Positions 8,179 to 19,135 are shown, counted from the stretch's first letter. The stretch: 64,000 nucleotides of DNA from Palsa-506 sp963709075 (GCA_963709075.1 CAVPUY010000004.1:85332-149331); one strand, 5' to 3'. The notes: generated by a model from the letters alone, not told the origin. Program-made: numbers and translations.

Positions 8179-9804
8179 CTAGCCGCCCTGGGGCCGGGCG
8201 ATGATGCCCTGCCAGGGCGCCAGCGTGATCTCCCCGGCGCCGGGCCGGGCCGCCGTTCCCGTGCTGGACAGCAGGACCGGCCCACCCGGATCCTGGCACG
8301 TGACCGGGCGGTCGGAGAAATTGGCCAGCACCGTCAGCCCTCCGGCGCGGTACGCCCAGCAGTCCGGCGGCGCGGGCAGCGGCCGGTAGCTGACCAGCCG
8401 GCGGCAGGCCTCGGCGCGCCGGATGCCGATCAGCTCGCGGCAGGTGCTCAGCACGGAGCCCGGGTCATCGCGCTGGCCGGCCACGCTGATCGCGGCGCCG
8501 TCGCCGGCCGGCAGCCAGGGCCGGGTCCCGGCCGCAGTGAACCCGGCGGCCGCGGAGTCGTCCCACTGCATCGGGGTGCGGGCCCGGTCCCTGTTCCCGT
8601 GCCAGCCGGTGCTGTCTGCGTCGCTGGCCCCGGCCGCGCTGCCGCTGCGGGACATCTTGTCCTGCTGCAAGTCCGGCGGGACGCCGACGTCGGTCATCCC
8701 GATCTCGTCCCCGTAATACAGCACCATGGCCCCGGGCAGGGTAGCGAGCACCAGCAGGGCCAGCCGGACCTTCCGCTGGTCACCGCCGCACCACCGGGTC
8801 GGGAACCTGCCCACATCGTGATTCGACGCTGTCCACACCGGACATGCGCCGGCCGGCAGCCCGGCCAGCGTCGCCGCGACGACGGCGGGCAGGCCGGGCG
8901 CGGCGAACGGGGCGAACACGAACGGGAAGTTGAACGCAAGCTGCAGCTCGTCATCGTCGCCGTAGAAGGCGGCCAGCCTGGCCGCGTCGGCCACCCAGGT
9001 CTCGCCGAGCAGCAGCCGGGCGGCCGGGTAGCTTTCCGCGATCCGCCGCCAGTCCCGGTAGACCTGGTGCGTCTGCGGCCGGTTCGCGTTGTAGGCCTGC
9101 TGCTGGCCGAATCTGCCGGCCAGCGGGTTCCCGGTGAGTTCCGGCGGGTTGTCGCGCAGTTCCGCGTCCTTGTAGAGGCCGTGCGCCACGTCGATCCGGA
9201 ACCCGGCCACGCCCCGGTCGAACCAGAACCGGAGTATCTCCCCGAATGCCTCGTGCACCCGCGGCTCCCACCAGTTCAGGTCTGGCTGGCTGGGCAGGAA
9301 ATTGTGCAGGTAGTACTGCTTCGTCGGCTCATGCCAGGTCCAGGCCGGGCTGCCGGTGGCGTCCAGCCAGTTGTTCGGCGGGCCGCCGCCGGCGCCGGGG
9401 TCGGCCCAGACGTAGAAGTCCCGGTTCCCGGCGTCCTTGCCCGCCGACGCGTCGACGAACCATGGATGGGCCGAGCTGGTGTGGTTGGGCACCAGGTCGA
9501 GCAGCACCCGCATGCCGCGCTTCCCCGCCTCGGCGATCAGCCGGTCCATGTCGGCCAGCGTGCCAAGCTCAGGGTGAACGCCGAGGTAGTCGGAGACGTC
9601 GTAGCCCCAGTCCTCGTCCGGCGACGGCATCGTTGGGGACAGCCAGATACCGTCAACGCCGAGCCAGGACAGGTAGTCGAGCGTGGCGATGACGCCGCCG
9701 AGGTCGCCGTAGCCGTCGCCGTCGGTGTCCAGCCACGACCGGACATACAGCTGGTAGAGCACCGCACCGTGCCACCAGCGGTGCTGGCCGTCCTTGCTAT
9801 TCAT
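8179..9804 (-). CDS. GH13 alpha-glucosidase / oligo-1,6-glucosidase
   Basis: Glycoside hydrolase family 13 enzyme of 541 aa, cytoplasmic (no signal peptide seen from the ATG at 9804). The barrel motifs are DLVPNHTSSAHPWF, GFRIDVAHG (nucleophile Asp), LLGETWV (acid/base Glu) and TASNHDVGRF (third acid). A C-terminal beta domain ends VLLSSTGTAARPGAGEITLAP. It probably cleaves maltodextrin or isomalto-oligosaccharides brought in by the ABC importer 2-6 kb away, though the strand arrangement and intervening genes show it is a separate transcript. Exact specificity cannot be read from motifs alone. Confidence 0.92.
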   Translation of the reverse strand: MNSKDGQHRWWHGAVLYQLYVRSWLDTDGDGYGDLGGVIATLDYLSWLGVDGIWLSPTMPSPDEDWGYDVSDYLGVHPELGTLADMDRLIAEAGKRGMRVLLDLVPNHTSSAHPWFVDASAGKDAGNRDFYVWADPGAGGGPPNNWLDATGSPAWTWHEPTKQYYLHNFLPSQPDLNWWEPRVHEAFGEILRFWFDRGVAGFRIDVAHGLYKDAELRDNPPELTGNPLAGRFGQQQAYNANRPQTHQVYRDWRRIAESYPAARLLLGETWVADAARLAAFYGDDDELQLAFNFPFVFAPFAAPGLPAVVAATLAGLPAGACPVWTASNHDVGRFPTRWCGGDQRKVRLALLVLATLPGAMVLYYGDEIGMTDVGVPPDLQQDKMSRSGSAAGASDADSTGWHGNRDRARTPMQWDDSAAAGFTAAGTRPWLPAGDGAAISVAGQRDDPGSVLSTCRELIGIRRAEACRRLVSYRPLPAPPDCWAYRAGGLTVLANFSDRPVTCQDPGGPVLLSSTGTAARPGAGEITLAPWQGIIARPQGG

Positions 9805-9907
9805 CGCTCTCCTGATCGCTGGCGGCCGGATTGGCCGGATCTCGTTGCGGGCACGATACGGCCGCAGACCAGGTATGACTTGCCTCTGGCCGGGTGCGGC
9901 GACGACA

Positions 9908-10321
9908 ATGGACGGCGTGGTTAGCCACGTAATCGAGCTGGTGATCATTATCCTGCTGCCCACGGCGGCCGGATACGCGATCATCGGCGGGTGGCGCGGG
10001 GCCGGCTGGACCGCCGAGCGCTGGCATGCGCGGCAGGGCCGGCTTGCTCCTCCGGCCGAGCCGATCGAGCGGCTCGGCGCGAACCTCCGCCGGCTGCGCG
10101 CCGAACTCGACGCGACCGAGACCCGGACGAACGTGCCGGCCAAGAACCAGCGCCTGAAGGCGCTGCGCGGCGCTTACCTCGACGCGCTGCGCACCGCCTG
10201 CGCACGGCTGGAGGTCAGCCCGCCGTCCGGCGGTGACCGGGTGCCGCTGGCCGAGATCTACCGGGTGGAGGCTGCGCTGCGGGAACGCGGCCTGGACGTC
10301 CGGCAGCCGGTCCCGCACTGA
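9908..10321 (+). CDS. Small membrane-anchored hypothetical protein
   Basis: 137 aa from ATG at 9908. One N-terminal hydrophobic helix (IELVIIILLPTAAGYAIIGG) is followed by a soluble, charged, probably helical segment (ERLGANLRRLRAELDATETR). Not recognised as a named family, although the pattern of one membrane helix plus a coiled-coil-like tail is common in actinobacteria. It is divergent from the GH13 gene and precedes the metallophosphoesterase. Clean codon use and strand context support it as real. Confidence 0.7.
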   Translation: MDGVVSHVIELVIIILLPTAAGYAIIGGWRGAGWTAERWHARQGRLAPPAEPIERLGANLRRLRAELDATETRTNVPAKNQRLKALRGAYLDALRTACARLEVSPPSGGDRVPLAEIYRVEAALRERGLDVRQPVPH

Positions 10322-10477
10322 TCGCGCCCGCTCCCTGGCGGCTTCGGCCAGCCGGGCGGCGGGCTGCCGGCGGGCGGGCTGCGTCCGGGCGGGCTGCAGG
10401 CGCGGGGCCTGCGGCCGCGCGGGCTGCAGGCGCGGGGGAAGCGCGGTCCCCCCGCGGTTAGCCGCGCGTACCATCGG
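10322..10477. repeat. GC-rich degenerate repeats between genes
   Basis: A 156-nt gap filled with imperfect GCGGGCTGCxGGC units with several runs of three or more G. No gene is seen; the G runs could form unusual structures, but nothing specific can be claimed. Confidence 0.5.
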
Positions 10478-11178
10478 ATGGTGGTCTGCGTGCTCGCCGT
10501 CTCCGACGAGGTCGATGAAGCCCTGTATGCGGACCTCGGCCCCGTCCGCGCCGCCGAGCTGATCGTGGCCTGCGGGGATCTGCCGTTCGACTACCTGGGC
10601 TACCTGATGAACTGCCTCGACGTGCCGCTGGCCTTCGTCCCCGGCAACCATGATCCGGATTTGTCCGGATACCAGGACTCCCGGGCTGGCCTGACCATCC
10701 GGGCCGGGCTGCCGGCCCGGGCGCCCTGGCCGGACGGCGCGGTCAACGCTGACGGCAGGATCGTGGACATCGCCGGGCTCCGGATCGCCGGGCTCGGCGG
10801 CTGCCGCCGCTACAGCAGCGGGCCGAACCAGTACAGCGACCGGCAGCAGGCGAGCAGGGCCCGGTCGCTGCGCCGCCGGGCGCGGTGGCGGCGGCTGCGC
10901 GGCAACCCGCCCGTCGACGTGCTGCTCACGCACGCTCCGCCGCTGGGCGTGGGGGACGGCGCCGACCCGGCGCACCGCGGGTTCAGCGCGCTGCACGGGC
11001 TCGTCGCCGGGCTCCAGCCGGGCATCATGCTGCACGGCCACGTCCTGCCCCACGACGCGGCCGTGCCGACCAGGCCGCTGAGCGGCACCGAGGTGCGGAA
11101 CGTGACCGGACGGCACCTGCTGGAGATCCGGCCCGGCCGGCGGCACCGGAACCGAGCGACGGCGGCCGCCGTGCCTGA
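10478..11178 (+). CDS. Calcineurin-like metallophosphoesterase
   Basis: Soluble metal-dependent phosphoesterase. The motifs are LAVSDEVDEAL (degenerate DxH region), IVACGDLPFDYL, VPGNHDPDL, DVLLTHAPPLGVGDG and IMLHGHVLP, which together make the two-metal site; the first motif lacks the usual His. Start ATG at 10478 (MVVCVLAVSD). Around 11130-11140 a one-base loss is suspected: without it the frame runs into the next gene, with it the protein ends normally at TGA 11176-11178 (PEPSDGGRRA). The ParB-like gene follows 22 nt later. Confidence 0.8.
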
Positions 11179-11200
11179 GACCGGATTCCCGCGGTCGGAC

Positions 11201-12013
11201 GTGGAGAACGACTTTCTCCGTGCCCGCCGCCGCCAGGTGCTCGGCCAGGCTGGCGCACCGGCTGCGCCGGGAGCCGGACGACGTCAGCCTGATCCTCCCC
11301 TTCGACGAGGTCGTGGCCGCACTGGGGCATGCGCGGCGAGCGGTCGCTCGGCCTGCAGACGATCCGGCTGGATGCGGTGGTCGGCACGGTCGACTCGCGC
11401 CGCGACTTCGACCGGCAGTTCCGGCCCACCTCCAGCCGGGTGCGGGAGCGGTGGGAGCGGCTTGCCCTGGCCCAGCGCCGCGGCGAGGCGATCCCGCCGA
11501 TCGACGTCTACCGCATCGGGGACCTGTATTTCGTGCAGGACGGCCACCACCGCGTCTCGATCGCGCTGGCGACCGGCCAGAAGGTGATCGACGCGTACGT
11601 CACCGAGGTGCAGACCGCGGTGCCGGCCGGCGAGCATCCGCAGCCGGGGCGACCTGCTGATGAAGAGCTACGAGCGGCTCTTCCGCTCCCGGGTTCCGCT
11701 GCCCGAGCAGGCGTACGCGAAGATCACATTCTCCGATCCCTGGTCGTACGCCGTGCTCGGCGAGGCGGTGGAAGCCTGGGGGTACCGGTGCATGCAGGAC
11801 GAGCACCGGTTCATTGACCGCGCCGAGGTCGCGCGCCGCTGGTTCGCCGAGGAGTACCGGCCGGTCGTGCGCATGCTGCGCGCCGCCGACCTGATCGGCG
11901 AGGGCACCGAGGCCGAGGCCTACCAGCGGGTCGCCCGCGAGCGGTACCGGCTGATCCGCACGCACGAGTGGAACGACGAGATCATCGAGCGGCTGCGCCG
12001 CGAGGTCAGGTAG
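11201..12013 (+). CDS. ParB-like nuclease-domain protein, broken by three apparent frameshifts
   Basis: Starts at GTG 11201 (VENDFLRARRR). Three frames must be joined: LRREPDDVSLILPFDEVVAA near 11250-11310, then SLGLQTIRLDAVVGTVDSRR to ATGQKVIDAYVTEVQT (11340-11620), then MKSYERLFRSRVPLPEQAYA to ERLRREVR (11660-12013). Each change corresponds to one extra base (about 11235, 11330 and 11645), and the total length is a multiple of three. The middle segment has the ParB/Srx signature IDVYRIGDLYFVQDGHHRVS, used by ParB N-terminal CTPase/nuclease-like domains. Function unknown; not the chromosomal ParB. The stop overlaps convergently with the sugar ABC ATPase gene. Confidence 0.7.
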
Positions 12014-13250
12014 CGGCCGGAGGTGCTGCCGGAGGCGCCGCCGGTGTTGCCGCCGCGGCCGGCTCGGCGCCGAGCGACAGGTTCTTGCCGGTGTCCGGGT
12101 CGAAGATGTGCATCGACCGGAGGTCGGCCCACAGCTCGGCTTCTTCTCCCTCCCGGATCCGGGTGACCGGATCCAGCCGCGCGGTCACCGTCTCGTCGCC
12201 GGCGACGATGCCGTCCTTGCCGGAATCCTGGGCGAGATCCGCGAGCTGGTCGGTAGCTTCGCCGACAGGCCGCTGTCCTGGGTGAAGTAGACGAAGACGT
12301 CCGAGCCCATCGACTCGACCACCTCGATGGTGGCGCGGAACGTGACTCCCTGGTCCCGCACTTCCGGCTTGACCAGCGATGCGTCCTCGATGTTCTCCGG
12401 GCGGATGCCGACGATGACCTGGCGGCCCGCATTCGCCGCGCTCCAGGGCCTGCCTCAGCTGCGGGGTCAGCGGAAGGCTGCCGAGGCTGGTGCGCACGCT
12501 GCCCTCCTCGAGCGTGCCGGCCATGAAGTTCATCGCGGGCGAGCCGATGAAGCCGGCCACGAAGAGATTGACCGGGTTCGCGTAGAGCTCATGCGGCGAG
12601 CCGACCTGCTGCAGGATGCCGCTGCGCATCACGGCGAGCCGGTCGCCCAGCGTCATGGCCTCGGTCTGGTCGTGCGTGACGTACACCATCGTGGTGCCGA
12701 GCCGCCGCTGCAGCTTGGACACCTCGGTCCTGGTCTGCACGCGCAGCTTGGCGTCCAGGTTGGACAGCGGCTCGTCCATCAGGAAGACGGAAGGATCGCG
12801 GACGATCGCCCGGCCCATCGCGACCCGCTGCCGCTGGCCGCCGGACAGGTTGGCCGGCCTGCGGTCCAGGTGCTGGGTCAGGTCAAGGATCCGGGCCGCC
12901 TCTTCGACCTTCTCGTTGATGGTGGCCTGCGGCGTCTTGGCCAGCTTGAGCGCGAAGCCCATGTTCTCCCGGACCGTCATGTGCGGGTAGAGCGCGTAGC
13001 TCTGGAAGACCATGGCGATGTCGCGGTCCTTGGGCGCGGCGTTGTTGACCACCTTGCCGCCGATCCGGAGCTCGCCCTCGGTGATGTCCTCCAGCCCGGC
13101 GATCATGTTGAGAGTCGTCGACTTGCCGCAGCCGGACGGTCCGACCAGGATGACGAACTCGCCGTCGGCGATGTCCAGGCTGATCTTGTCGACCGCGAGC
13201 GCCCCGTCGGGAAAGCGCTTGGTGACCTGGTCCAGGATGATTTCAGCCAC
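12006..13250 (-). CDS. msmK: MsmK/UgpC-type sugar ABC transporter ATPase, with two compensating frame changes
   Basis: Cytoplasmic ATPase of a carbohydrate importer. Walker A GPSGCGKSTT, Q-loop VFQSYALYPHMTV, signature NLSGGQRQRVAMGRA, Walker B SVFLMDEPLSNLDAKLR and H-loop YVTHDQTEAM are intact, followed by PVNLFVAGFIGSPAMNFM and part of the TOBE domain. Start GTG at 13250, with GGGAG seven bases upstream. Around 12430 the frame is lost, and it is regained near 12260; the segment between reads well as QVIVGIRPENIEDASLVKPE and VESMGSDVFVYFTQDSGLSA in the other frame. Such ATPases often serve several sugar importers. Confidence 0.88.
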   Translation of the reverse strand: MAEIILDQVTKRFPDGALAVDKISLDIADGEFVILVGPSGCGKSTTLNMIAGLEDITEGELRIGGKVVNNAAPKDRDIAMVFQSYALYPHMTVRENMGFALKLAKTPQATINEKVEEAARILDLTQHLDRRPANLSGGQRQRVAMGRAIVRDPSVFLMDEPLSNLDAKLRVQTRTEVSKLQRRLGTTMVYVTHDQTEAMTLGDRLAVMRSGILQQVGSPHELYANPVNLFVAGFIGSPAMNFMAGTLEEGSVRTSLGSLPLTPQLRQALERGECGPPGHRRHPPGEHRGRIAGQAGSAGPGSHVPRHHRGGRVDGLGRLRLLHPGQRPVGEATDQLADLAQDSGKDGIVAGDETVTARLDPVTRIREGEEAELWADLRSMHIFDPDTGKNLSLGAEPAAAATPAAPPAAPPAAT

Positions 13251-13273
13251 TGTAACTCCCTGTAGATTCTCAG

Positions 13274-14113
13274 CTAGCCCTTGACCGCGCCTGATGTCAG
13301 CCCAGCGACGATCCGGCGCTGGAAGAACAGCACGAAGATGATGATCGGGATGGTGATGACCACCGCGGCGGCCGCGATGGGGCCGGTCGGAACCGTGAAC
13401 TGCGAGCTGCCGCTGAGGAAGGCAAGCGACGCCGGCGCCGTCCGGGATGCGATCGTCGAGGTGAACGAGATCGCGAAAATGAAGTCGTTCCAGCAGGCGA
13501 GGAAGACCAGGATCGCCGTGGTGACCATGCCCGGTGCCGCCAGCGGGGCGATCACCTTGGTGAACGCCTGAAATGGCGTGGCGCCGTCGACCTTGGCCGC
13601 CTTCTCGAGCTCCCAGGGGATCTCGCGGAAGAACGCCGACAGCGTGTAGATGCCGAGCGGCAGGCCGAAGGCGACGTAGGGGATGATCAGGCCCGGCCAG
13701 GTGTTGAACAGGCCGAGCGCGCGCTCGATGTTGAACAGCGGGGTCACCAGGGCGATCAGCGGGAACATCGCGATCAGCAGCGACATCCCGATGAGCATCG
13801 CCTTGCCGGGGAACCGCAGCCGGGCGACCGCATAGGCCGCCATGGACGCCAGCACGACGGAGATGAGCGTCGAGATCAGGCCGATGCCGATCGAGTTGGC
13901 CAGCGGCCGGATGAACGTCGAGGTGGTCAGGATCCCGGTGTAGTTCCCCCAGGTCCACTGGCTGGGAATGAAGGAGGGATCGAGGACAGCCGTGGGCGTC
14001 TTGAAGGACAGCGAGACCATCCAGAGCACCGGGATCAGCGCGAGCGCCACGACGACGAAGTTCGCCGCTCCCCAGCCGGTCTTCTGCCGGGGCGAGGTGT
14101 TAACAGCAGCCAT
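13274..14113 (-). CDS. Carbohydrate ABC transporter permease (MalG-like)
   Basis: Inner-membrane permease of 279 aa with about six membrane helices (for example FVVVALALIPVLWMVSLSF and LIGMSLLIAMFPLIALVTP). The EAA loop that contacts the ATPase is present as EKAAKVDGATPFQAFTKVIA. It reads intact in one frame, unlike its neighbours. ATG at 14113 follows the first permease by seven bases, and the ATPase gene starts 23 bases downstream of its stop, so the set forms one operon. Confidence 0.93.
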   Translation of the reverse strand: MAAVNTSPRQKTGWGAANFVVVALALIPVLWMVSLSFKTPTAVLDPSFIPSQWTWGNYTGILTTSTFIRPLANSIGIGLISTLISVVLASMAAYAVARLRFPGKAMLIGMSLLIAMFPLIALVTPLFNIERALGLFNTWPGLIIPYVAFGLPLGIYTLSAFFREIPWELEKAAKVDGATPFQAFTKVIAPLAAPGMVTTAILVFLACWNDFIFAISFTSTIASRTAPASLAFLSGSSQFTVPTGPIAAAAVVITIPIIIFVLFFQRRIVAGLTSGAVKG

Positions 14114-14120
14114 CAGCGGG

Positions 14121-15067
14121 TCACCTTCTTCCGATGTCCGTGCCCGGGGCGGCGGCGCCGAAGCCCTTGATGAACAGGGCTGCGATGATCGCCACGCAGA
14201 TGAAGATCAGGATCGAGATCGCCGACCCGATCCCCAGGTTCAGCGCGTTGAACAGGTTGTCCCAGGCGAGGATCGAGACCGACCCGGTGTTGTTGCTGCC
14301 CTGGGTCAGGATGAAGATGTTGTCGAAGATCCGGAACGAGTCCAGCGTCCGGAACAGCAGCGCGACCAGGATGGCCGGCTTCATCAGCGGCAGCGTGATC
14401 TTCGTGAAGCGCTGCCAGCCGGTGGCCCCGTCCACCTTCGCGGCCTTCTGCAGGTCCTCGGGCACCAGGGACAGCCCGGCCAGCAGCAGCAGCCCCATGA
14501 ACGGCGTGGTCTTCCAGATCTCCGCCAGGATGATCACCGCAATTGCCTTGTATTCCGAGGTCAGCGGCGCGCTGTTGTTGAAAGCGGCGGACAGGTAGCC
14601 CATGGCTCGGCGTCCATGCGTACTGCCAGCCGTAGGCGGCGGCCACGGTCACGATCCCGTAGGGGATCAGCGCGGCGGTGCGGACCGTGCCCCGGCCGAA
14701 CAGCGTCCGGTGCATGACCATGGCCAGCAGCATGCCGAGCACCAGGGTGATGCCAACCGAGAAGACCGTGATGATCAGGGTCACCTTCAGCGCCTGCCAC
14801 CAGTACGGCGAGCTGAGCACCGCGGCGTAGTTGCTGAACCCGACGAACTTGATGTCCTGCGGGAGCTCCAGGTTGTAGCGCTCCAGCGACAGCCAGACGG
14901 CGTAGACAACCGGGTAGCCGGTAACGGCGATCATCACGATCACCGCCGGGGCGCACAGCAGCCAGCCGAGCTTGCGCTCGGCCCGCGCGCCCTCCGACAG
15001 CTGCGTTCCTGCGCCTGGCCGGCGCCTGCTCGGTCGTGCCGGTGACCGTCTGCGTGCTCGTACTCAT
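14121..15067 (-). CDS. Carbohydrate ABC transporter permease (MalF-like), two apparent frameshifts
   Basis: Starts ATG 15067 (MSTSTQTVTGTTEQAPARRR) with AGGAAAGG upstream. The frame changes near 15005 and continues as VIVMIAVTGYPVVYAVWLSL to AAYGWQYAWT, then changes near 14605 and continues GYLSAAFNNSAPLTSEYKAI to GAAAPGTDIGRR. Both changes equal one extra base and the gene length (947 nt) agrees. The EAA loop KAAKVDGATGWQRFTKITLP is intact. It pairs with the MalG-like permease to form the membrane channel of the sugar importer. Confidence 0.85.
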
Positions 15068-15117
15068 CGGCCCCTTCCTTTCCTCGGCGGCCTGCCGGTC
15101 GCATGCTGCGCGGCGGC

Positions 15118-16445
15118 TCACGGGACCAGGCCCTTCGATTGCAGGGCGTTGTTCATCTGAGTGACCATCGCCTTCTCCGTGCTCGCCGGGTTGATGCCGG
15201 ACGGCGGCGAGATCAGGTGCGAGATGCCGATGGACACCACCTGGTAGACGGGCGTCTTCGGCCGTACGCTCGCGTGCTCGAGTTCCTGCAGGATGTCGGC
15301 GTGGAACGGGTAGTCCTTGAACAGCGCCGGGTCGTTGTACAGGCTGGCGATCGTGGGCGGGACGCCGCCGACGTTGGCGCCGATGATCTGGTTCGCTCTG
15401 TCCCGCAGGCACAGCGCCGCCTGGAAGGCGAGCGCCTTGTGCTTTGAGTACGCGCTGACCGCGAGGTCGGTGCCGCCGATCGTCACCTTGGCCGGCACGC
15501 CCGGGGTGACCTGCGGATAGAGCGCCCACTTGAACGTCTTGAACAGCTTCGGGTTATCCGCCTTCATGGACGGATACACGAACGGGTAGTTCAGCTGGAA
15601 GGCGGCCGTGCCCGCTTCGAACGCGAGCCGGTTCTGGTTCTCCATCTGCACCGAAAGCGACGGGTCGGCGCCGGCGCCGACGGCGAGCTGCTTCATGATC
15701 GACAGGGCCTTGACCGCCGGCGCGCCCGAGCGTCACCTTGGTCGCGTCCGGGTTCAGGATCGTGCCGCCCGCGCTGGCCACCATCGTGTTGAACCACACG
15801 GTCACGCCCTCGTACTGGGCGCCCTGGATCTCGATGTAGTGCGGCTTGCCCTCCGCCTTCAGCTTCGCCGCGTCGGCCAGCATCTGGGCCCAGGTCTTGG
15901 GCGGGTTCGGCATGAGCGCGGAGTTGTACCACAGCAGCTGGGTGTTGCTGTTGTCCGGTACCGCGACGAGCTTGCCCTTCCACATCGCGGTCTCCAGGGC
16001 AGGCTTGAGCGTGCCGTTCTCGGCCTCCGCCTTGTTCTGCGCCGGTCCACGGCTCGATCCAGCCCGCCTGCGCGAACTCGGCCTCCCAGGTGACGTCGAG
16101 GCCCAGGATGTCCATGGAGTCGTCATGCGCGGCCAGCCGCCTGACCATCTCCAGGCGCTGGTTGCCGGAGGCCTGGGGCAGCACCTGGTAGGCGATCTTG
16201 TACTTGCCGTGGCTCTGCGCGTTGCAGTTCTTGACGGCCGTCACGGTGGCGGTTGAGGTGTCCGGGTAGAAGTAGAAGTTCAGCGTGACCGGGCCGCTGG
16301 ACGCGTTCGCGGTACCGCAGGCGGCGAGCCCGGTCGCGGCCAGCCCGGCGCAGGCCAGGCCGATCGCCCAGCGCCGGGCAACGGATCTCGGGCGCGCCCG
16401 GGCAGGACGCTCGGATGTGCTGCGTCGGCGGCCGGCACTGCTCAT
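15118..16445 (-). CDS. Carbohydrate-binding lipoprotein of the ABC importer, two apparent frameshifts
   Basis: Family 1 extracellular solute-binding protein. The N-terminus has an arginine-rich stretch, a hydrophobic segment and the lipobox LAAC, so it is probably a lipoprotein anchored outside the membrane. The mature part starts with GPVTLNFYFYPDTSTATVTA. Frame changes near 16040 and 15725 join MDILGLDVTWEAEFAQAGWI, KLVAVPDNSNTQLLWYNSAL and the C-terminal QLNYPFVYPSMKADNPKLFK; each is one extra base and the length (1328 nt) agrees. GGAGG sits best for the second of two adjacent ATGs, at 16445. Confidence 0.85.
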
Positions 16446-16579
16446 CATTCCTCCAGCGCGTAGTTGACGCCGGTGCGCCTGGTGCGGGCGTGAGCCCTGT
16501 GGCGTTTCCGGCGAATCGGTGTTTACCCCGGCCTGCCCGCCGCTAACGCGGGACGCGGGATCCCCTGCGGGCGAGGCCA

Positions 16580-17809
<1,230 letters not shown>

Positions 17810-17840
17810 GGGCACCTCCCTGGACGGAATCGCCCACCGT

Positions 17841-17856
17841 TTGGAAACGATTCCAA
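17841..17856. promoter_or_regulatory. LacI-type operator palindrome
   Basis: TTGGAAACGATTCCAA: 6-bp perfect arms (TTGGAA/TTCCAA) around ACGA, 32 bases upstream of the LacI start. Length, symmetry and the central CG fit LacI-family operators, suggesting autoregulation. I did not find a convincing second copy directly upstream of the binding-protein gene. Confidence 0.65.
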
Positions 17857-17879
17857 TCTGGATTTGCTCATTTTCACTC

Positions 17880-18162
17880 TGTCCTGAAATCACGTCAAGA
17901 GTCCGGCCGCAGGTGCTTTACCGGATGTTTGCCGGACGGCCGGGATGCAATCGATGGCAAGCGGGTGGCGCGATGCCCGGGGCCCGGCCGCGGGCGGGGT
18001 CCGGCACGGGCCCGGGGCTGGGGTGCGGCCCGGGCCGGGGGTTCCGGCGCGGGCAGGCGTTGCGGCAGGCCTGGCCGGCGGCCCGGCCGGGCCGCAATCC
18101 GGCCGGTAGGCTGCGCATCCTCAGGCCGCGCATCCCGCGGGGCCGTGCGCTATGGAGAGGCC
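17880..18162. other. Intergenic region between divergent lacI-like and ybjQ-like genes
   Basis: About 280 nt without a supportable gene. The first 60 bases are relatively A+T-rich and probably hold the lacI-like promoter. From 17970 to 18110 it is a GC-rich stretch of CGGGCCCGG-like imperfect repeats. GAGAGG at the right edge serves the next gene. Confidence 0.5.
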
Positions 18163-19008
18163 ATGCCCCTTTTCTCTAAGCCGTCCGGCGCTACCGCCAG
18201 CTGGGAGCCCCAGGCCGCGGACAGCAGGCTGGCGCAAACCGCTGGCGCTGACCCGGCCGGCGTTTTTACTTCCGATCTGTCGGTTTCCGAGTACGTGCTG
18301 CTCGGGGAGGCCGGGTTCGAGCCGCTCGGCTTCGTGGTCGGATCGTCGATCTATCACGTCGGGCTGCAGGTCGGCAGATGGTCGCAGAACCAGGAACTGC
18401 AGGTACTCACCCAGGCGATGTACAGCGCCAGGGAGCTTGCGATGGCCAGGATGCGCGCCGAGGCCGACCATCTCGGCGCTGACGGGATCGTCGGCGTGCA
18501 ACTGCGGATGCAGATGTATGCCTGGGGGCAGGACGTCCTTGAGTTCGTCGCCACCGGCACCGCGGTCAAGGCGATGGCGGGCACCGGCGCGCACCGCGCG
18601 CCGGACGGCCGGGCGTTTACCTCGGACCTGTCCGCACAGGATTTCTTCCGGCTGCTGGCCGGCGGTGCCGTGCCGGTCGCCTTCGTCCTCGGCACCTGCG
18701 TCTACCACATCGCGCACCAGTCGATGATGCAGACGCTTCGGCAAGCGGGCCAGAACCAGGAGATGGTCCAGTTCACCCAGGGCATCTACGAGGCACGTGA
18801 ACTGGCTTTGATGCGGATGCAGGCCGAGGCGAGCGAGGCCAGGTCGTCGGGCATCGTCGGGGTGACCGTCGCGGTCGCCAATCACGTCTGGGGTGCGCAC
18901 GCCACCGAGTTCCTGGCCACCGGCACCGCGATCCGGCGGCTGGCCGACGAGCACAAGCTGCCGGACACCACTCCCAAGCCGACCTTCACCCTAGGCCTCG
19001 ACAGCTAG
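18163..19008 (+). CDS. Protein with two tandem YbjQ/UPF0145-like domains
   Basis: 281 aa from ATG 18163 with GAGAGG upstream. Two copies of one domain are plain: VFTSDLSVSEYVLLGEAGFE to VLEFVATGTAVKAM (about residues 33-140) and AFTSDLSAQDFFRLLAGGAV to ATEFLATGTAIRRL (about 150-265). Each has the conserved pattern SARELAMARMRAEA / EARELALMRMQAEA, an IVGV strand and an ATGTA end, as in the heavy-metal-binding-domain (YbjQ) family. That family's biochemical role is unsettled. No signal peptide or membrane helix. The internal duplication is the notable feature. Confidence 0.82.
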   Translation: MPLFSKPSGATASWEPQAADSRLAQTAGADPAGVFTSDLSVSEYVLLGEAGFEPLGFVVGSSIYHVGLQVGRWSQNQELQVLTQAMYSARELAMARMRAEADHLGADGIVGVQLRMQMYAWGQDVLEFVATGTAVKAMAGTGAHRAPDGRAFTSDLSAQDFFRLLAGGAVPVAFVLGTCVYHIAHQSMMQTLRQAGQNQEMVQFTQGIYEARELALMRMQAEASEARSSGIVGVTVAVANHVWGAHATEFLATGTAIRRLADEHKLPDTTPKPTFTLGLDS

Positions 19009-19012
19009 CCAG

Positions 19013-19130
19013 CCAGCGGGCAGCACCCGGCCAGCCCGCTCAGCCCGCTCAGCCCCCCGCCGAGCCCGCCCGCTCAGCCCGCCCGGGCTGCTCGCCGAGC
19101 CCGCCCGCTCAGCCCGCCCGCCGGGCCCGG
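19013..19130. repeat. Low-complexity CCCGCTCAG repeats
   Basis: Imperfect copies of GCCCGCTCAGCCC with GCCGAGCCC variants just after the YbjQ-like gene. No coding potential is claimed; they lead into the 60-nt inverted-repeat element. Confidence 0.6.
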
Positions 19131-19135
19131 TGCCC

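Noticed and set aside
11120..11587. Fusion of metallophosphoesterase and ParB-like domain as one protein
   Set aside because: The open frame is lost after 11230 and the natural phosphoesterase stop lies one frame over at 11176-11178; frameshift is the simpler view.
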